Below are positions 46,611-55,229 of a stretch of 64,000 bases of DNA, one piece after another. Made by a program: the position numbers and the translations under genes. The stretch's first letter is position 1. The number at the start of each line of letters is the position of its first letter. Source of the stretch: Ignavibacteriota bacterium (GTDB taxonomy: Bacteria > Bacteroidota > Ignavibacteria > Tepidaquicellales > Tepidaquicellaceae); the NCBI GenBank assembly GCA_016218085.1, contig JACREY010000011.1, positions 1 through 64,000 on the forward strand, written 5' to 3'. Under the pieces are notes generated by a model. The model was not told the DNA's origin. It did not search any database and saw only the letters and a program-made list of their open reading frames with translations.

Positions 46611-46871
46611 TTAATCCAAAGGTTTAATTTTCTTAATTTCTTTCATTTGCTGTGCAAGCTCCCAGTTTTCTAAAAGTTCTGCTCTGTGCTCTTCAGCCCA
46701 CTCTAAAATTAACGCCTTAGCTCGCTTGGGAATTTTCCCGTTTATTATTTCAAGAGTGCTAATATTTACTTCGATTTCATATTCACCGTATTTTGCGTGG
46801 AAATGCGGAGGCAAGTGTTCGTTATAAAACATTCCGATTATAATACCATAAAATCTGCAAATCTCCGGCAT
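46611..46871 (-). CDS. DUF4160-domain protein
   Basis: 86 aa. ICRFYGIIIGMFYNEHLPPHFHAKYGEYEIEVNI (key parts: HLPPHFHAKYGEYE, then GKIPKRAKALILEW and HRAELLENWE) is the DUF4160 signature with its HFHA histidines. Start at the ATG 46871, only about 12 bp from a -10-like element, so the mRNA would be nearly leaderless. Forms a two-gene unit with DUF2442, in opposite direction to tex. Confidence 0.88.
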   Translation of the reverse strand: MPEICRFYGIIIGMFYNEHLPPHFHAKYGEYEIEVNISTLEIINGKIPKRAKALILEWAEEHRAELLENWELAQQMKEIKKIKPLD

Positions 46872-46883
46872 ATTTTTTCAATA

Positions 46884-46912
46884 AATTTAAGATAATTAAA
46901 TTTAACTGTCAA
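46884..46912 (-). promoter_or_regulatory. Candidate promoter of the DUF4160-DUF2442 pair
   Basis: TTGACA (complement at 46907-46912), 17 bp, TAAATT (46884-46889) on the minus strand, with the start codon 12 bp beyond. A TTAAATTTAA palindrome lies in the spacer. Sigma-70-like; not verified. Confidence 0.45.
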
Positions 46913-47029
46913 TTACACTTATGCTATATTTACTTAGTATAAACATAAATGACAAAATTTATATAACTATTATTAAATTCATATTTATTAATTTTGTTCT
47001 TTAATCGATTTTTAAGTTAAAATAAAACA

Positions 47030-49291
47030 ATGAACGAAAAACACATTGAAAAAATTTCAAAAGAACTGAACCTAAAAGAAAACCAGATTTTTGCCACGGC
47101 AAAGCTGCTGAGCGAAGACGCCACGGTGCCGTTTATAGCAAGGTACAGAAAAGAACTGACGGGAAGCCTCGATGAAGTGATTATCACTGCAATACGCGAC
47201 CGCCTTGCACAACTCGATGAACTCGACAAACGCCGCGAAGCAATTCTTAAATCACTCGAAGAGCGCGAACTGCTGACCGATGAACTTAAAGAAAAAATTG
47301 ATGCGGCTGAAACTCTTACCGAACTCGAAGATATTTACCTTCCCTTCCGCCCGAAGAAACGTACACGCGCCACGATTGCAAAAGAAAAAGGACTCGAGCC
47401 GCTTGCCGTGATGATATTCGAACAGGAGAATATTGACGTAATCGCCGAAGCGGAAAAATTCATAGACGAAGAAAAAGGCGTGAAGTCTGCAGAGGATGCA
47501 CTCGCAGGCGCACGCGATATTATGGCAGAGTGGGTTAACGAAAATAAACTCGCCAGGGAAAAAACGCGAGACCTCTTTGAGCGAAAAGCATTCGTTTTCT
47601 CAAAGGTTGCAAAAGACAAGGAAGAAGAAGGAATAAAGTATAAGGATTACTACGACTGGAAAGAACTTGCAAAAGACGCTCCCTCGCACAGACTGCTTGC
47701 AATGTACCGCGGAGAGAATGAAGGTTTCTTAAGACTTAACATATGTCCCGACGAAGAAGAAGCAATTGAAATACTTGATAAAATGTTTGTAAAAAATTTC
47801 GCATCTGTAGAAAGCGTTCAGAAAAATTCTGCGCAGGAACAGGTTTTAATTGCAGTAAAAGACTGCTACAAGCGACTGCTCTCGCTTTCGATTGAAACAG
47901 AATTCAGAGGACTTCTGAAAGAGAAAGCCGACCGCGCCGCAATAATAGTATTTGCTGATAATCTCAGACAGCTTCTGCTCGCTCCTCCGCTCGGCGAAAA
48001 AAATATTCTTGCTCTCGACCCGGGATTCAGAACGGGGTGCAAGGTTGTATGCCTCGACCGCCACGGAAAACTTCTGCACAACGAAACAATTTATCCTCAC
48101 ACAGGAGCCGCTCTTAAACTACAGGCGGCGGAAAGAATAATCGACCTCGTGGAAAAATTTCATACGGAAATAGTTGCAGTCGGAAACGGCACAGCAGGCA
48201 GAGAGACAGAAGAATTTGTACGCTCGGTTTTTGAAAAGACAGGAAAGAAAGATATTCCGGTTGTGATGGTGAACGAAAGCGGCGCTTCAATTTATTCCGC
48301 ATCGGAAGTTGCACGAGAAGAATTTCCCGATTACGATGTAACCGTGAGAGGCTCTGTCTCAATCGGCAGAAGACTTATAGACCCGCTTGCAGAGCTTGTG
48401 AAGATTGACCCGAAATCAATCGGAGTGGGGCAATACCAGCACGACGTGAACCAGACAATGCTTAAGCAGAAACTCGACGATGTGGTAATGTCCTGCGTAA
48501 ACGGAGTCGGCGTGGAAGTAAACACTGCCAGCAAACAGCTCCTGACCTACGTTTCCGGGCTGGGTCCGAAACTTGCACAGAGCATAGTGGAATTCAGAAA
48601 TGAAAACGGCGCATTTAAATCACGCGAAGAATTGAAAAAAGTACCTCGTCTGAAAAATAAAGCATTCGAGCAAGCCGCAGGATTTTTAAGAATCCGCAAC
48701 GGTGAAAATCCGCTCGATGCATCGGCTGTTCACCCCGAAACTTATCACATCGTTGAAAAAATGGCAACGGATATCGGGTGCACCGTGAAAGAATTAATTA
48801 CATTCCCGCAGAATCAGGCTAAGATAGACGTGAACAAGTACATCAGCGATACGGTTGGACTTCCGACACTCGAAGACATACGTGCTGAGCTTGCAAAACC
48901 CGGACGCGACCCGAGAGAGAAATTCGAGATATTCGAATTTGCAAAAGATGTCGGAAAAATCGAAGACCTGAAACCCGGAATGAAACTCCCCGGAATAGTT
49001 ACCAACATTACAAACTTCGGTGCGTTCGTGGATATCGGGGTTCATCAGGACGGGCTTGTGCACATAAGCGAAATAGCAGACGGCTATATAAAAAATCCTG
49101 CAGACGTTTTGAAAGTTTCGCAGAAAGTTACCGTGAAAGTTCTGGAAGTTGACCTTGCAAGAAAACGCATACAGCTCTCGCTCCGCACGGGAAGCGGCGA
49201 AAAGAAAGTGGAGAAGAAACCCAAGACATCTTCAAAAGAAGAAGCGGATAAGAAACTGAAAATGCTGATGGAGAAATTTAAAAAGCAGTAG
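47030..49291 (+). CDS. tex: Tex-family transcription accessory / RNA-binding protein
   Basis: 753 aa, full length. N-terminal helical Tex domain (VPFIARYRKELTGSLDE), YqgF/RuvC-like fold (ILALDPGFRTGCKVVCLD), helix-hairpin-helix region (AQSIVEFRNENGAFKSREEL...VPRLKNKAFEQAAGFLRI, in pieces) and a C-terminal S1 RNA-binding domain (GIVTNITNFGAFVDIGVHQDGL, in pieces). Tex binds nucleic acids and affects transcription and virulence gene expression in several bacteria; the exact job is unsettled. The stop TAG lies in the first unit of a heptamer array (49289-49323). Confidence 0.95.
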   Translation: MNEKHIEKISKELNLKENQIFATAKLLSEDATVPFIARYRKELTGSLDEVIITAIRDRLAQLDELDKRREAILKSLEERELLTDELKEKIDAAETLTELEDIYLPFRPKKRTRATIAKEKGLEPLAVMIFEQENIDVIAEAEKFIDEEKGVKSAEDALAGARDIMAEWVNENKLAREKTRDLFERKAFVFSKVAKDKEEEGIKYKDYYDWKELAKDAPSHRLLAMYRGENEGFLRLNICPDEEEAIEILDKMFVKNFASVESVQKNSAQEQVLIAVKDCYKRLLSLSIETEFRGLLKEKADRAAIIVFADNLRQLLLAPPLGEKNILALDPGFRTGCKVVCLDRHGKLLHNETIYPHTGAALKLQAAERIIDLVEKFHTEIVAVGNGTAGRETEEFVRSVFEKTGKKDIPVVMVNESGASIYSASEVAREEFPDYDVTVRGSVSIGRRLIDPLAELVKIDPKSIGVGQYQHDVNQTMLKQKLDDVVMSCVNGVGVEVNTASKQLLTYVSGLGPKLAQSIVEFRNENGAFKSREELKKVPRLKNKAFEQAAGFLRIRNGENPLDASAVHPETYHIVEKMATDIGCTVKELITFPQNQAKIDVNKYISDTVGLPTLEDIRAELAKPGRDPREKFEIFEFAKDVGKIEDLKPGMKLPGIVTNITNFGAFVDIGVHQDGLVHISEIADGYIKNPADVLKVSQKVTVKVLEVDLARKRIQLSLRTGSGEKKVEKKPKTSSKEEADKKLKMLMEKFKKQ

Positions 49292-49323
49292 TTAGTAGAT
49301 AGTAGTTAGTATTTAGTAGAAGA
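49289..49323. repeat. Heptamer array overlapping the tex stop codon
   Basis: Five units: TAGTTAG, TAGATAG, TAGTTAG, TATTTAG, TAGAAGA, ending in AGAGCA. The tex stop is the first three bases. Same consensus as the yjbR array, where TAGAAGAGCA also closes the row. Confidence 0.8.
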
Positions 49324-49804
49324 GCAAAAACTCTATCTCATTTGCCTCGTTACCAAGCTGAAGCTTGGTAACGCACAACACGCTCTCCAACACCCGCCGC
49401 GGCGGGTCATCCCCGCGTCCCGTTATGTTTTAAAACGGGATCCGGCATGGATCTCGTTTTTAAAAGTGTTGCACTTTCGTAGCACTTTTGTTGTCCATTT
49501 CACCCTTTTTTCACTCACAAAATTGAAAAAACATATCTTTACCCAAAAAATCCGCTGGGGGGAGGGGGTTGAAAAAAAATTTTGTGTTATTTTGTTATCG
49601 GTTTTGCTTAACTGCTATATAATAATAAGAGTTACACGATAACATTTGTTATCGGATGCGTTATTGGTGTTATTGTTTTTAATTTTCTTGCCACAGAGCC
49701 ACAGAGAAAATTCTATTTAAAAGAACGAGAATATACCCGTATTAATATATGGTATACGGTTGAGAAAAGCAAGGGGGAAAGAGGAGGAGAATATATACGA
49801 AAGT
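49324..49804. repeat. Gene-free composite repeat island between tex and the Gabija-like pair
   Basis: Contains the CCTCG palindrome (49345-49373), CGCTCTCCAACACCCGCCGCG (rc ends in GGAGAGCG), the GTCATCCCCGCGTCCCG hairpin with TTATGTTTTAAAACGGGAT (49406-49442, nearly identical to 12915-12963), the 23-bp GTAGCACTTTTGTTGTCC word (49474-49496), a perfect 8-bp-arm palindrome CGATAACA/TGTTATCG (49637-49654), a direct repeat of TTTGTTATCGG (49591-49601, 49645-49655), and the TATATGGTAT-N14-CAAGGGGGAAAG block (49746-49781). No ORF. Tex and gajB converge here. Confidence 0.8.
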
Positions 49805-51250
49805 TTATTCGCTGTAAGGATTTAATTCCATTGATTCGGAAAAAATAATTAATCTTTTGCATGCTCTTGTAATTGCTACATAGAAATTCTTTTTGTCCTT
49901 AAATTTATGGGCATCAATAATGGCTACAGTATCGAATTCGAGACCTTTTGTTAGTAATGTCGTACCAATATATTTTCCATATATTTTTCTTCCTATCCTT
50001 CTAACAATATTCCTTGTTTCAACCATAGCTTCGTATACAGTAATTTTTTTATTAGCCGCAATTTTCAATGCGTTGCAAACTGATAATAACATCTCAATTC
50101 TATGACATCTTACTTTTGGCAGTTTTTTAACATCCATTAAAATACTTGAAATTATATTAAAATCTATTTTTGTATTTAAAGTATTAAATTTAACAATTAA
50201 AGGCTCAATAATTATTTTTTCTTTTTCTTTTTGCTTTTTTTTAATTTTTTTATCATTAAACCAATCTGATATATTATAAAACAAAATATTTATTACATCA
50301 ATAATATTTTTGTCAAAATTATTTAAATTTATATTGTCAATTATTTTTGCAATTTTATAAAACTCTTTATTATCAATTGGTTCTAACATCATAAAAAATT
50401 TATAATTCTTTACTAATTTTTTTCTTAAATTATCGTTTTTACTTTCCGGGTCAATTATTAATAAACTATTTTCTGAGTCAAGATTTTTTAGTTTTTCTCT
50501 ATATATGTTTTCTATTTTATTGAAATCATACTTATCATATTCTAATATTTTGTATGTTTCTATTATGTTTTTATATAAAAATAATTCGATTTTTTCATTT
50601 TTCTCTAATTTACTTCTTATGTCTTTCAGTGCCATTCCTAAATCGTTTTTTCCTTCTTTTTTCCATCTCCAAGGAGTTTCAAGTTCTGTTTTATTCAATA
50701 GAAATTCTCTCATCTCGTTTTTTTCTTCCATATTTATTATTGGATCATTTTTAAATCCAAATATGCCTTGTAATGGATCTCCTAAAATATGCGTGGGTAA
50801 AATGTCTGCCAAAGTAAGAATAAATTTATGTTGTTTTTGAGTACAATCCTGATATTCGTCAACAAATAGTCCGGTATATGTAATTTTAACTATATTAGAT
50901 ATTAACTTAATTTTCAATAATTCTGTTGCTTTATCAATAATAAAACTAAAATATTCTTTATCATCTTGTTTGGGAAGTTTTCCTGTGTGAAAAGCAAAAA
51001 CATATTTTTGAGCAAAGCTCGAAATTGTTTCGACTTTATAATTTTTGTGAGGAATATTTAATTTATTGATTTTTTCTTTAATGGATGCAACACCTGCGTG
51101 TGTATGTGTAAGAATTAATTGCTTTCCATCTGTATATTTCAAACATTCCGCTATAGTGTGAGTTTTACCATAGCCTGCCGGAGCAATTAAATAACTTTTT
51201 TGCTTTGAAATAAAATCTTGTATATTGAATTCATTATCGGATTCCATCAT
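49805..51250 (-). CDS. gajB: UvrD-like superfamily 1 helicase, Gabija GajB-like
   Basis: 481 aa (the B. cereus GajB is about 494 aa). Walker A APAGYGKT (23-30), Walker B DEYQD (131-135), motif III GDPLQGIFGF (157-166), motif IV-like TPWRW (192-196), motif V TKGLEFD and motif VI AITRACKRLII near the end. The first residues overlap the last 17 nt of the OLD nuclease gene, so translation is coupled. In Gabija, GajB assists the GajA nuclease in nucleotide-sensing antiphage defence. AT-richer than tex, its neighbour; likely acquired. Confidence 0.88.
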   Translation of the reverse strand: MMESDNEFNIQDFISKQKSYLIAPAGYGKTHTIAECLKYTDGKQLILTHTHAGVASIKEKINKLNIPHKNYKVETISSFAQKYVFAFHTGKLPKQDDKEYFSFIIDKATELLKIKLISNIVKITYTGLFVDEYQDCTQKQHKFILTLADILPTHILGDPLQGIFGFKNDPIINMEEKNEMREFLLNKTELETPWRWKKEGKNDLGMALKDIRSKLEKNEKIELFLYKNIIETYKILEYDKYDFNKIENIYREKLKNLDSENSLLIIDPESKNDNLRKKLVKNYKFFMMLEPIDNKEFYKIAKIIDNINLNNFDKNIIDVINILFYNISDWFNDKKIKKKQKEKEKIIIEPLIVKFNTLNTKIDFNIISSILMDVKKLPKVRCHRIEMLLSVCNALKIAANKKITVYEAMVETRNIVRRIGRKIYGKYIGTTLLTKGLEFDTVAIIDAHKFKDKKNFYVAITRACKRLIIFSESMELNPYSE

Positions 51251-52979
51251 CTATCCAATCAGATAGTTTATCTAAATTCTGTTTTAATTCGTTATCTAAT
51301 AATTTATCATAATACTTAAAAATTAAATCTCCTAACTTCTCTCCTCTAGAAATACTTTTAAACCACTCCTTTTTCTTTACAATGGAGGCTTCGCTTATTG
51401 CGTTTCGCAACTCAGGAGTAATTGTTTCCGGGTTAATTTTTACAGGGGTTACGCCAACATTTTTACTTTTGATTGTTTCGTAAACTCTTGCTTTTATTTC
51501 ATTCTTATTTATTTGGGGTTTCTCATATACTTCGATTAAATCTACAACAAGATTAAGAATCTCAACTAATATTTCAGAAGGAATATTATTAATTATTGCA
51601 AATTCGGTATATTCACCTTTGTTCCAATCAATAATGTATACTCCTATTCTTTTTAATTCTTCTTTTTTATCGTTTATTCCGTGTTTATCTTTAATATCAG
51701 AATCACAAAACAGGCATACTTTGTAACCGATTCTAGTTAATTCCTTGCAATATTCCACGATAGTAGATCCGTGCCCATCTGCAAAACTAACACCTAAAAA
51801 TGTTGCACAATTTTCATATTTTCCCATTCTAAAAGTATTTAATGCTCTGCAAATACCAACCTCGGTTGCTCCTTCACAAACAATGATTTTACCAGAGAAG
51901 AATACCTCCGGGTTTGTTCTTAAACATCCTTGTATATCCTTATTAAGTATTGTAAGTTCAGTAGCTCCCTTTTTTAGTAAAAATAAATTGTCATAGAAAA
52001 GTTCGGTAATTACATTTCTAGAATGTGTTGTGATAAAGATTTGTCCTTTGAAATTCTTTTTCAAAATATTCACAAGGTGTTGAACTCTATCTGGTTCTAA
52101 GCCCTGTTCGATTTCATCTATCAAAACAATTCCATTTTCTTCAGCTAGTGCCATTTGAATTGCCAAAGAAATCAATCTCTTTGTTCCCTTTCCCTTTAAT
52201 CGAAAAGGAATTTTTTCGTCTTCATCATGTAAAGATACCTTACCGTCTTTAACTGCAATATCTTTTAAATCTATAGATGTATTAATATTCGAAATATCTA
52301 CACCTAATATTTTTGTTTGCGATTTAATTTTGTTGGTTGTATTTAAAAATTGCTCAAAACTGCTTTTTGCATCAATTTCAGATTTAATACTTCTTATAGC
52401 GTCAATTATTGTGTTTTTATTTTCGTTTCCAGACACTACATCTTCTCTTTTAAGAAGTGAATACAAAGGATTTCCTTTATTCCATGAAAAATGCCTGTCA
52501 ATATAATCAGAAATCATATATACGTTTAATTTTGCTCTGTCATAATGTGAAATTTGTATTTCAATATCTCTTCCATTAAAAACATACCATTTTGGCTCTA
52601 AATACTTATCTACGATTAATTTAATAGACAAAACGTCATTTTCGGATTCTTCACTAATTTCATCCATGACTTCTTTTGTGATTGGATTTAAAGTTCTTTT
52701 ATATAATCCAAATTTATCTTCAGATAATAATTCATCAGGCAAATCCAATAATGATACCTCAATTTCAATATTGTTTTCCACCTCACATTTATAAAAATCG
52801 CTGTCAAAAAAAGTTAAATTCCAATTAGGGTACAGCACGTATGATATTGCTTCTAAAATTGTCGTTTTTCCAGAATCTCCCCGACCTATTAAACATATAA
52901 AATTTGATTTATTAAATATATGTGAGAAATCTTTTATACCCCTGAAATTTTTAATAGATAGACTATGTATTTTTGCCAT
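51234..52979 (-). CDS. gajA: OLD-family ATPase-TOPRIM nuclease, Gabija GajA-like
   Basis: 581 aa (GajA of B. cereus is about 578 aa). ATPase half: Walker A GRGDSGKT (32-39), signature GKGTKRLIS (263-271), Walker B IVLIDEIEQG (284-293), switch His TTHS (H319). TOPRIM half: E369 in VCEGATEVG, then DGHGS and CDSDIKD with D426 and D428 that should bind the catalytic metals. The class 2 OLD plus UvrD-like partner, in this order with a 17-nt overlap, is the Gabija layout. GajA nicks phage DNA when nucleotides are depleted. PARIS was considered but needs two separate genes for ATPase and TOPRIM. Confidence 0.9.
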   Translation of the reverse strand: MAKIHSLSIKNFRGIKDFSHIFNKSNFICLIGRGDSGKTTILEAISYVLYPNWNLTFFDSDFYKCEVENNIEIEVSLLDLPDELLSEDKFGLYKRTLNPITKEVMDEISEESENDVLSIKLIVDKYLEPKWYVFNGRDIEIQISHYDRAKLNVYMISDYIDRHFSWNKGNPLYSLLKREDVVSGNENKNTIIDAIRSIKSEIDAKSSFEQFLNTTNKIKSQTKILGVDISNINTSIDLKDIAVKDGKVSLHDEDEKIPFRLKGKGTKRLISLAIQMALAEENGIVLIDEIEQGLEPDRVQHLVNILKKNFKGQIFITTHSRNVITELFYDNLFLLKKGATELTILNKDIQGCLRTNPEVFFSGKIIVCEGATEVGICRALNTFRMGKYENCATFLGVSFADGHGSTIVEYCKELTRIGYKVCLFCDSDIKDKHGINDKKEELKRIGVYIIDWNKGEYTEFAIINNIPSEILVEILNLVVDLIEVYEKPQINKNEIKARVYETIKSKNVGVTPVKINPETITPELRNAISEASIVKKKEWFKSISRGEKLGDLIFKYYDKLLDNELKQNLDKLSDWIDDGIR

Positions 52980-53086
52980 ATCTCGTATTTTTATATTTGA
53001 AGAGCAAATAAATATACTAATAACAATATTTATTATCTACGCTTATTGCATAATATTATTAATAAAATTATTAAAATACTTACAAA

Positions 53087-53145
53087 AACGAGATCCCCGC
53101 TTAAAACATGCGGGGATGACACGCCGCGGCGGGGTTGGAGAGCAT
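53087..53145. repeat. GC-rich hairpin repeat upstream of gajA
   Basis: GATCCCCGCTTAAAACATG + CGGGGATGAC, then CGCCGCGGCGGGG, TTGGAGAGCA. Same family, but opposite orientation, as 49380-49442; also matches 13256-13306 and 13312-13360. Stem CCCCGC/GCGGGG. Confidence 0.8.
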
Positions 53146-53232
53146 TTTAAGAACGGGGTTTCACTTACTTCCGAATTTTGTATTGCATTATTAAACAATA
53201 TTGTTTAAGATAGCATAAACAAAACGGTGATT

Positions 53233-53754
53233 ATGAAAAATATAATTTATGCAAGAAATATAATTTTTATACTTCTGATTTTTTTATCTTGCAAGTCCTC
53301 CGCGCAGAACAGCTGGGAAAAGCTCGAATATTATTACAATGTAGGCTCTCTGCCGCCGCCGTATCATTACAGCTACACCATTACAATAGATAAAGACGGC
53401 AAGGGTAACCTGAAATATATGGGCGGATATGAATCAACGGATAAGAACACATCGGAATATGCTTTTGAACTCAACGCAGGTGAACTGAAAAAACTCAAAA
53501 AGGAAATTAAGAAAAGCGATATACTAAACCTCGACATTAAACAAAGACCAAACGAGGAAATTCCGGACGGCGGGCATTCGGATGGTCTGCAAATATTCGG
53601 CAAAGATGATGACGGAAAATTCATAAGCATAAAAAGCATTCCATCTTATCCCGATTTGAAATACGAAAAAACTCTTGACAAACTTTACGACACGATTAAA
53701 AAATCCGTTCCTGAAAATATATGGAAAGAAGTCGATTCAAAGAAGAGTAAATAA
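53233..53754 (+). CDS. Predicted lipoprotein of unknown function
   Basis: 173 aa from the ATG at 53233 (the ATG at 53227 adds two residues). The lipobox LSCK places the modified Cys near residue 20. The rest is a globular alpha/beta domain: HYSYTITIDKDGKGNLKYMG near the start, an acidic middle and YDTIKKSVPENIWKEV at the end. I recognise no family. Lone gene between the Gabija-like and AbiE pairs, so it may be accessory. Confidence 0.75.
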   Translation: MKNIIYARNIIFILLIFLSCKSSAQNSWEKLEYYYNVGSLPPPYHYSYTITIDKDGKGNLKYMGGYESTDKNTSEYAFELNAGELKKLKKEIKKSDILNLDIKQRPNEEIPDGGHSDGLQIFGKDDDGKFISIKSIPSYPDLKYEKTLDKLYDTIKKSVPENIWKEVDSKKSK

Positions 53755-53884
53755 AAACCCGCTCTTTTTTTCAAACTTCGGTTGGTGTAAAAAACAATTA
53801 TTATTGTTTCTTTTCTGAGGCTCGAAAGACGTACTTATAAAGTTATCTTTGGGATTTTCAAAACCCACGAAATTAGTATAAGCC

Positions 53885-54580
53885 TTATCTCACCTGACTT
53901 TTCAGGTTTTCCATCAAAAACACTGTATCAGAAATTAAATTTCGTTTTACCCATTCTTTTTTTTCAGGTGTCAGAAGTTCGCCGATTCCTGCCAGAAGGT
54001 TGCGGCTTGATTTATCTTTAACAATCTTAATACACTTTCCAATAAATTCTTTTGTTTTAAGACCAGTTCTTGTTTTTATAATATCTTCGTTAAAGCCCCA
54101 ATTGCATTTCAGAAAATAATTCACATCAAAAATATCACGCGCGGATTTTCCTTTTCTCTCATAAAGAGCAACGAGCTTATGTGCAAACATATCTTCCTTA
54201 ACCATTACGTTTAAGCTTAACCCGAGAAAATTTTTTAATTCATATTTGGAATTAAAATTTCTTGTACTTATTTCAACTTTTATATTCTGAGTTTCTTCCG
54301 CATAGGAAACCATATAAAAAATAGTGTTTTTCTTTTTGTGGTTTTCTTTAAGCGCTCCATAATTTTTTAATATTTTTTCCAGCAAGCCGAAAACTATCTC
54401 CGCTTTTTCCTGATTCAATAAATCCAGGTCAATATCAACAGAAAACCTGCCAAGCCCGTAGAGCAAGTATGCCGCCGTACCGCCTTTAAAACCAAGTATT
54501 GGGGAAATTTCGGGATTTGTATAAATATCTTTTAAAATTCTGACTATGTAGTTTCTATGTATATCAATTTCTTTTAACAT
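53885..54580 (-). CDS. abiEii: AbiEii-type nucleotidyltransferase toxin
   Basis: 231 aa. LGFKGGTAAYLLYGLGRFSVDIDLDLL carries the nucleotidyltransferase GG-T...DxDhDh motif (key parts: KGGTAAYLL and SVDIDLDLL); VKVE-like IKVEISTR and MFAHKLVALYERKGKSARDIFD complete the AbiEii/DUF1814 fold. Such toxins add nucleotides to tRNA or similar targets and cause phage abortive infection. It overlaps the antitoxin gene by 17 nt. Somewhat shorter than the classical AbiEii (about 300 aa), but length varies. Confidence 0.9.
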   Translation of the reverse strand: MLKEIDIHRNYIVRILKDIYTNPEISPILGFKGGTAAYLLYGLGRFSVDIDLDLLNQEKAEIVFGLLEKILKNYGALKENHKKKNTIFYMVSYAEETQNIKVEISTRNFNSKYELKNFLGLSLNVMVKEDMFAHKLVALYERKGKSARDIFDVNYFLKCNWGFNEDIIKTRTGLKTKEFIGKCIKIVKDKSSRNLLAGIGELLTPEKKEWVKRNLISDTVFLMENLKSQVR

Positions 54581-55148
54581 AATTAATTGTTTTATAAAGT
54601 TTTTTTATTTCTCTTTCTAATCTTATTTTTTTATAAATTTGAGACAGGCTGAAAACCTTTTCCCAGTTTAACGGATTCAGGTTGTCAAAGTAATAATCTT
54701 TATTGAGATATATGGTGTCGAGGAATGCTCTTTCAGGTGAAGCAACGGAATATTTCGAGACATTAATTCCCAGCGGGTTATTCAGTATTTCGTTTTTAAT
54801 TTTTTTATAATTATAAAACTGCCCGTCAACCATCAATTCTCTGGAAGTGTACGAGATTAAAAAAACACTGTCGAATTTTTGAAAAATTATACCGCTGTCG
54901 AATAAAACAGTTTCAAGGCTAATGTAGGAGGGTCTCAGAATCCGATTTGCAAGTTCATATTTGTTATAATTATTGTGCGTTGCATAAAGACCATTTCTTA
55001 AACTGATTAGCTCTCCCTTTTTCACATAATAATTGATTTTTACTCTTGCGTTATTGAGATTGGTCTCATTCCACAAGATGCAAATATCGGCGAAAGAAAA
55101 TACTGTTTTCTCTGTTCTAATTAATGCAGATATTGGGTTATACTTCAT
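54564..55148 (-). CDS. abiEi: AbiEi-type antitoxin (transcriptional regulator)
   Basis: 194 aa from the ATG at 55146-55148; an ATG at 55160 (four more residues) lies in the middle of the inverted repeat. N-terminal winged-helix (FSFADICILWNETNLNNARVKINYYVKKGELISLRNGLYA, in pieces FSFADICILW and KGELISLRNGLYA) and the AbiEi C-terminal domain (SPERAFLDTIYL). Type IV antitoxin: it opposes AbiEii without binding it directly and represses its own promoter through inverted repeats. Confidence 0.88.
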   Translation of the reverse strand: MKYNPISALIRTEKTVFSFADICILWNETNLNNARVKINYYVKKGELISLRNGLYATHNNYNKYELANRILRPSYISLETVLFDSGIIFQKFDSVFLISYTSRELMVDGQFYNYKKIKNEILNNPLGINVSKYSVASPERAFLDTIYLNKDYYFDNLNPLNWEKVFSLSQIYKKIRLEREIKKLYKTINYVKRN

Positions 55149-55219
55149 ATTATTAACCATACATTAGTAAATAACTAATGTATAGTTAATAATATAGTAA
55201 TTTGTAATTATTGTTTCAA
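55147..55219 (-). promoter_or_regulatory. abiE promoter with a 49-bp inverted-repeat operator
   Basis: Arms of 21 bp (55147-55167 and 55175-55195) are perfect complements except at one pair; the spacer is 7 bp. On the minus strand TTGAAA (complement at 55214-55219) is followed 17 bp later by TATATT (55191-55196), so the operator covers the -10 element up to the start codon region. AbiEi of Streptococcus represses via two 23-bp inverted repeats, a good match. Confidence 0.75.
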
Positions 55220-55229
55220 GTAATTATTA

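Noticed and set aside
51234-52979. PARIS or retron-type system instead of Gabija
   Set aside because: PARIS has ATPase and TOPRIM in two genes and no UvrD helicase; no reverse transcriptase is present.
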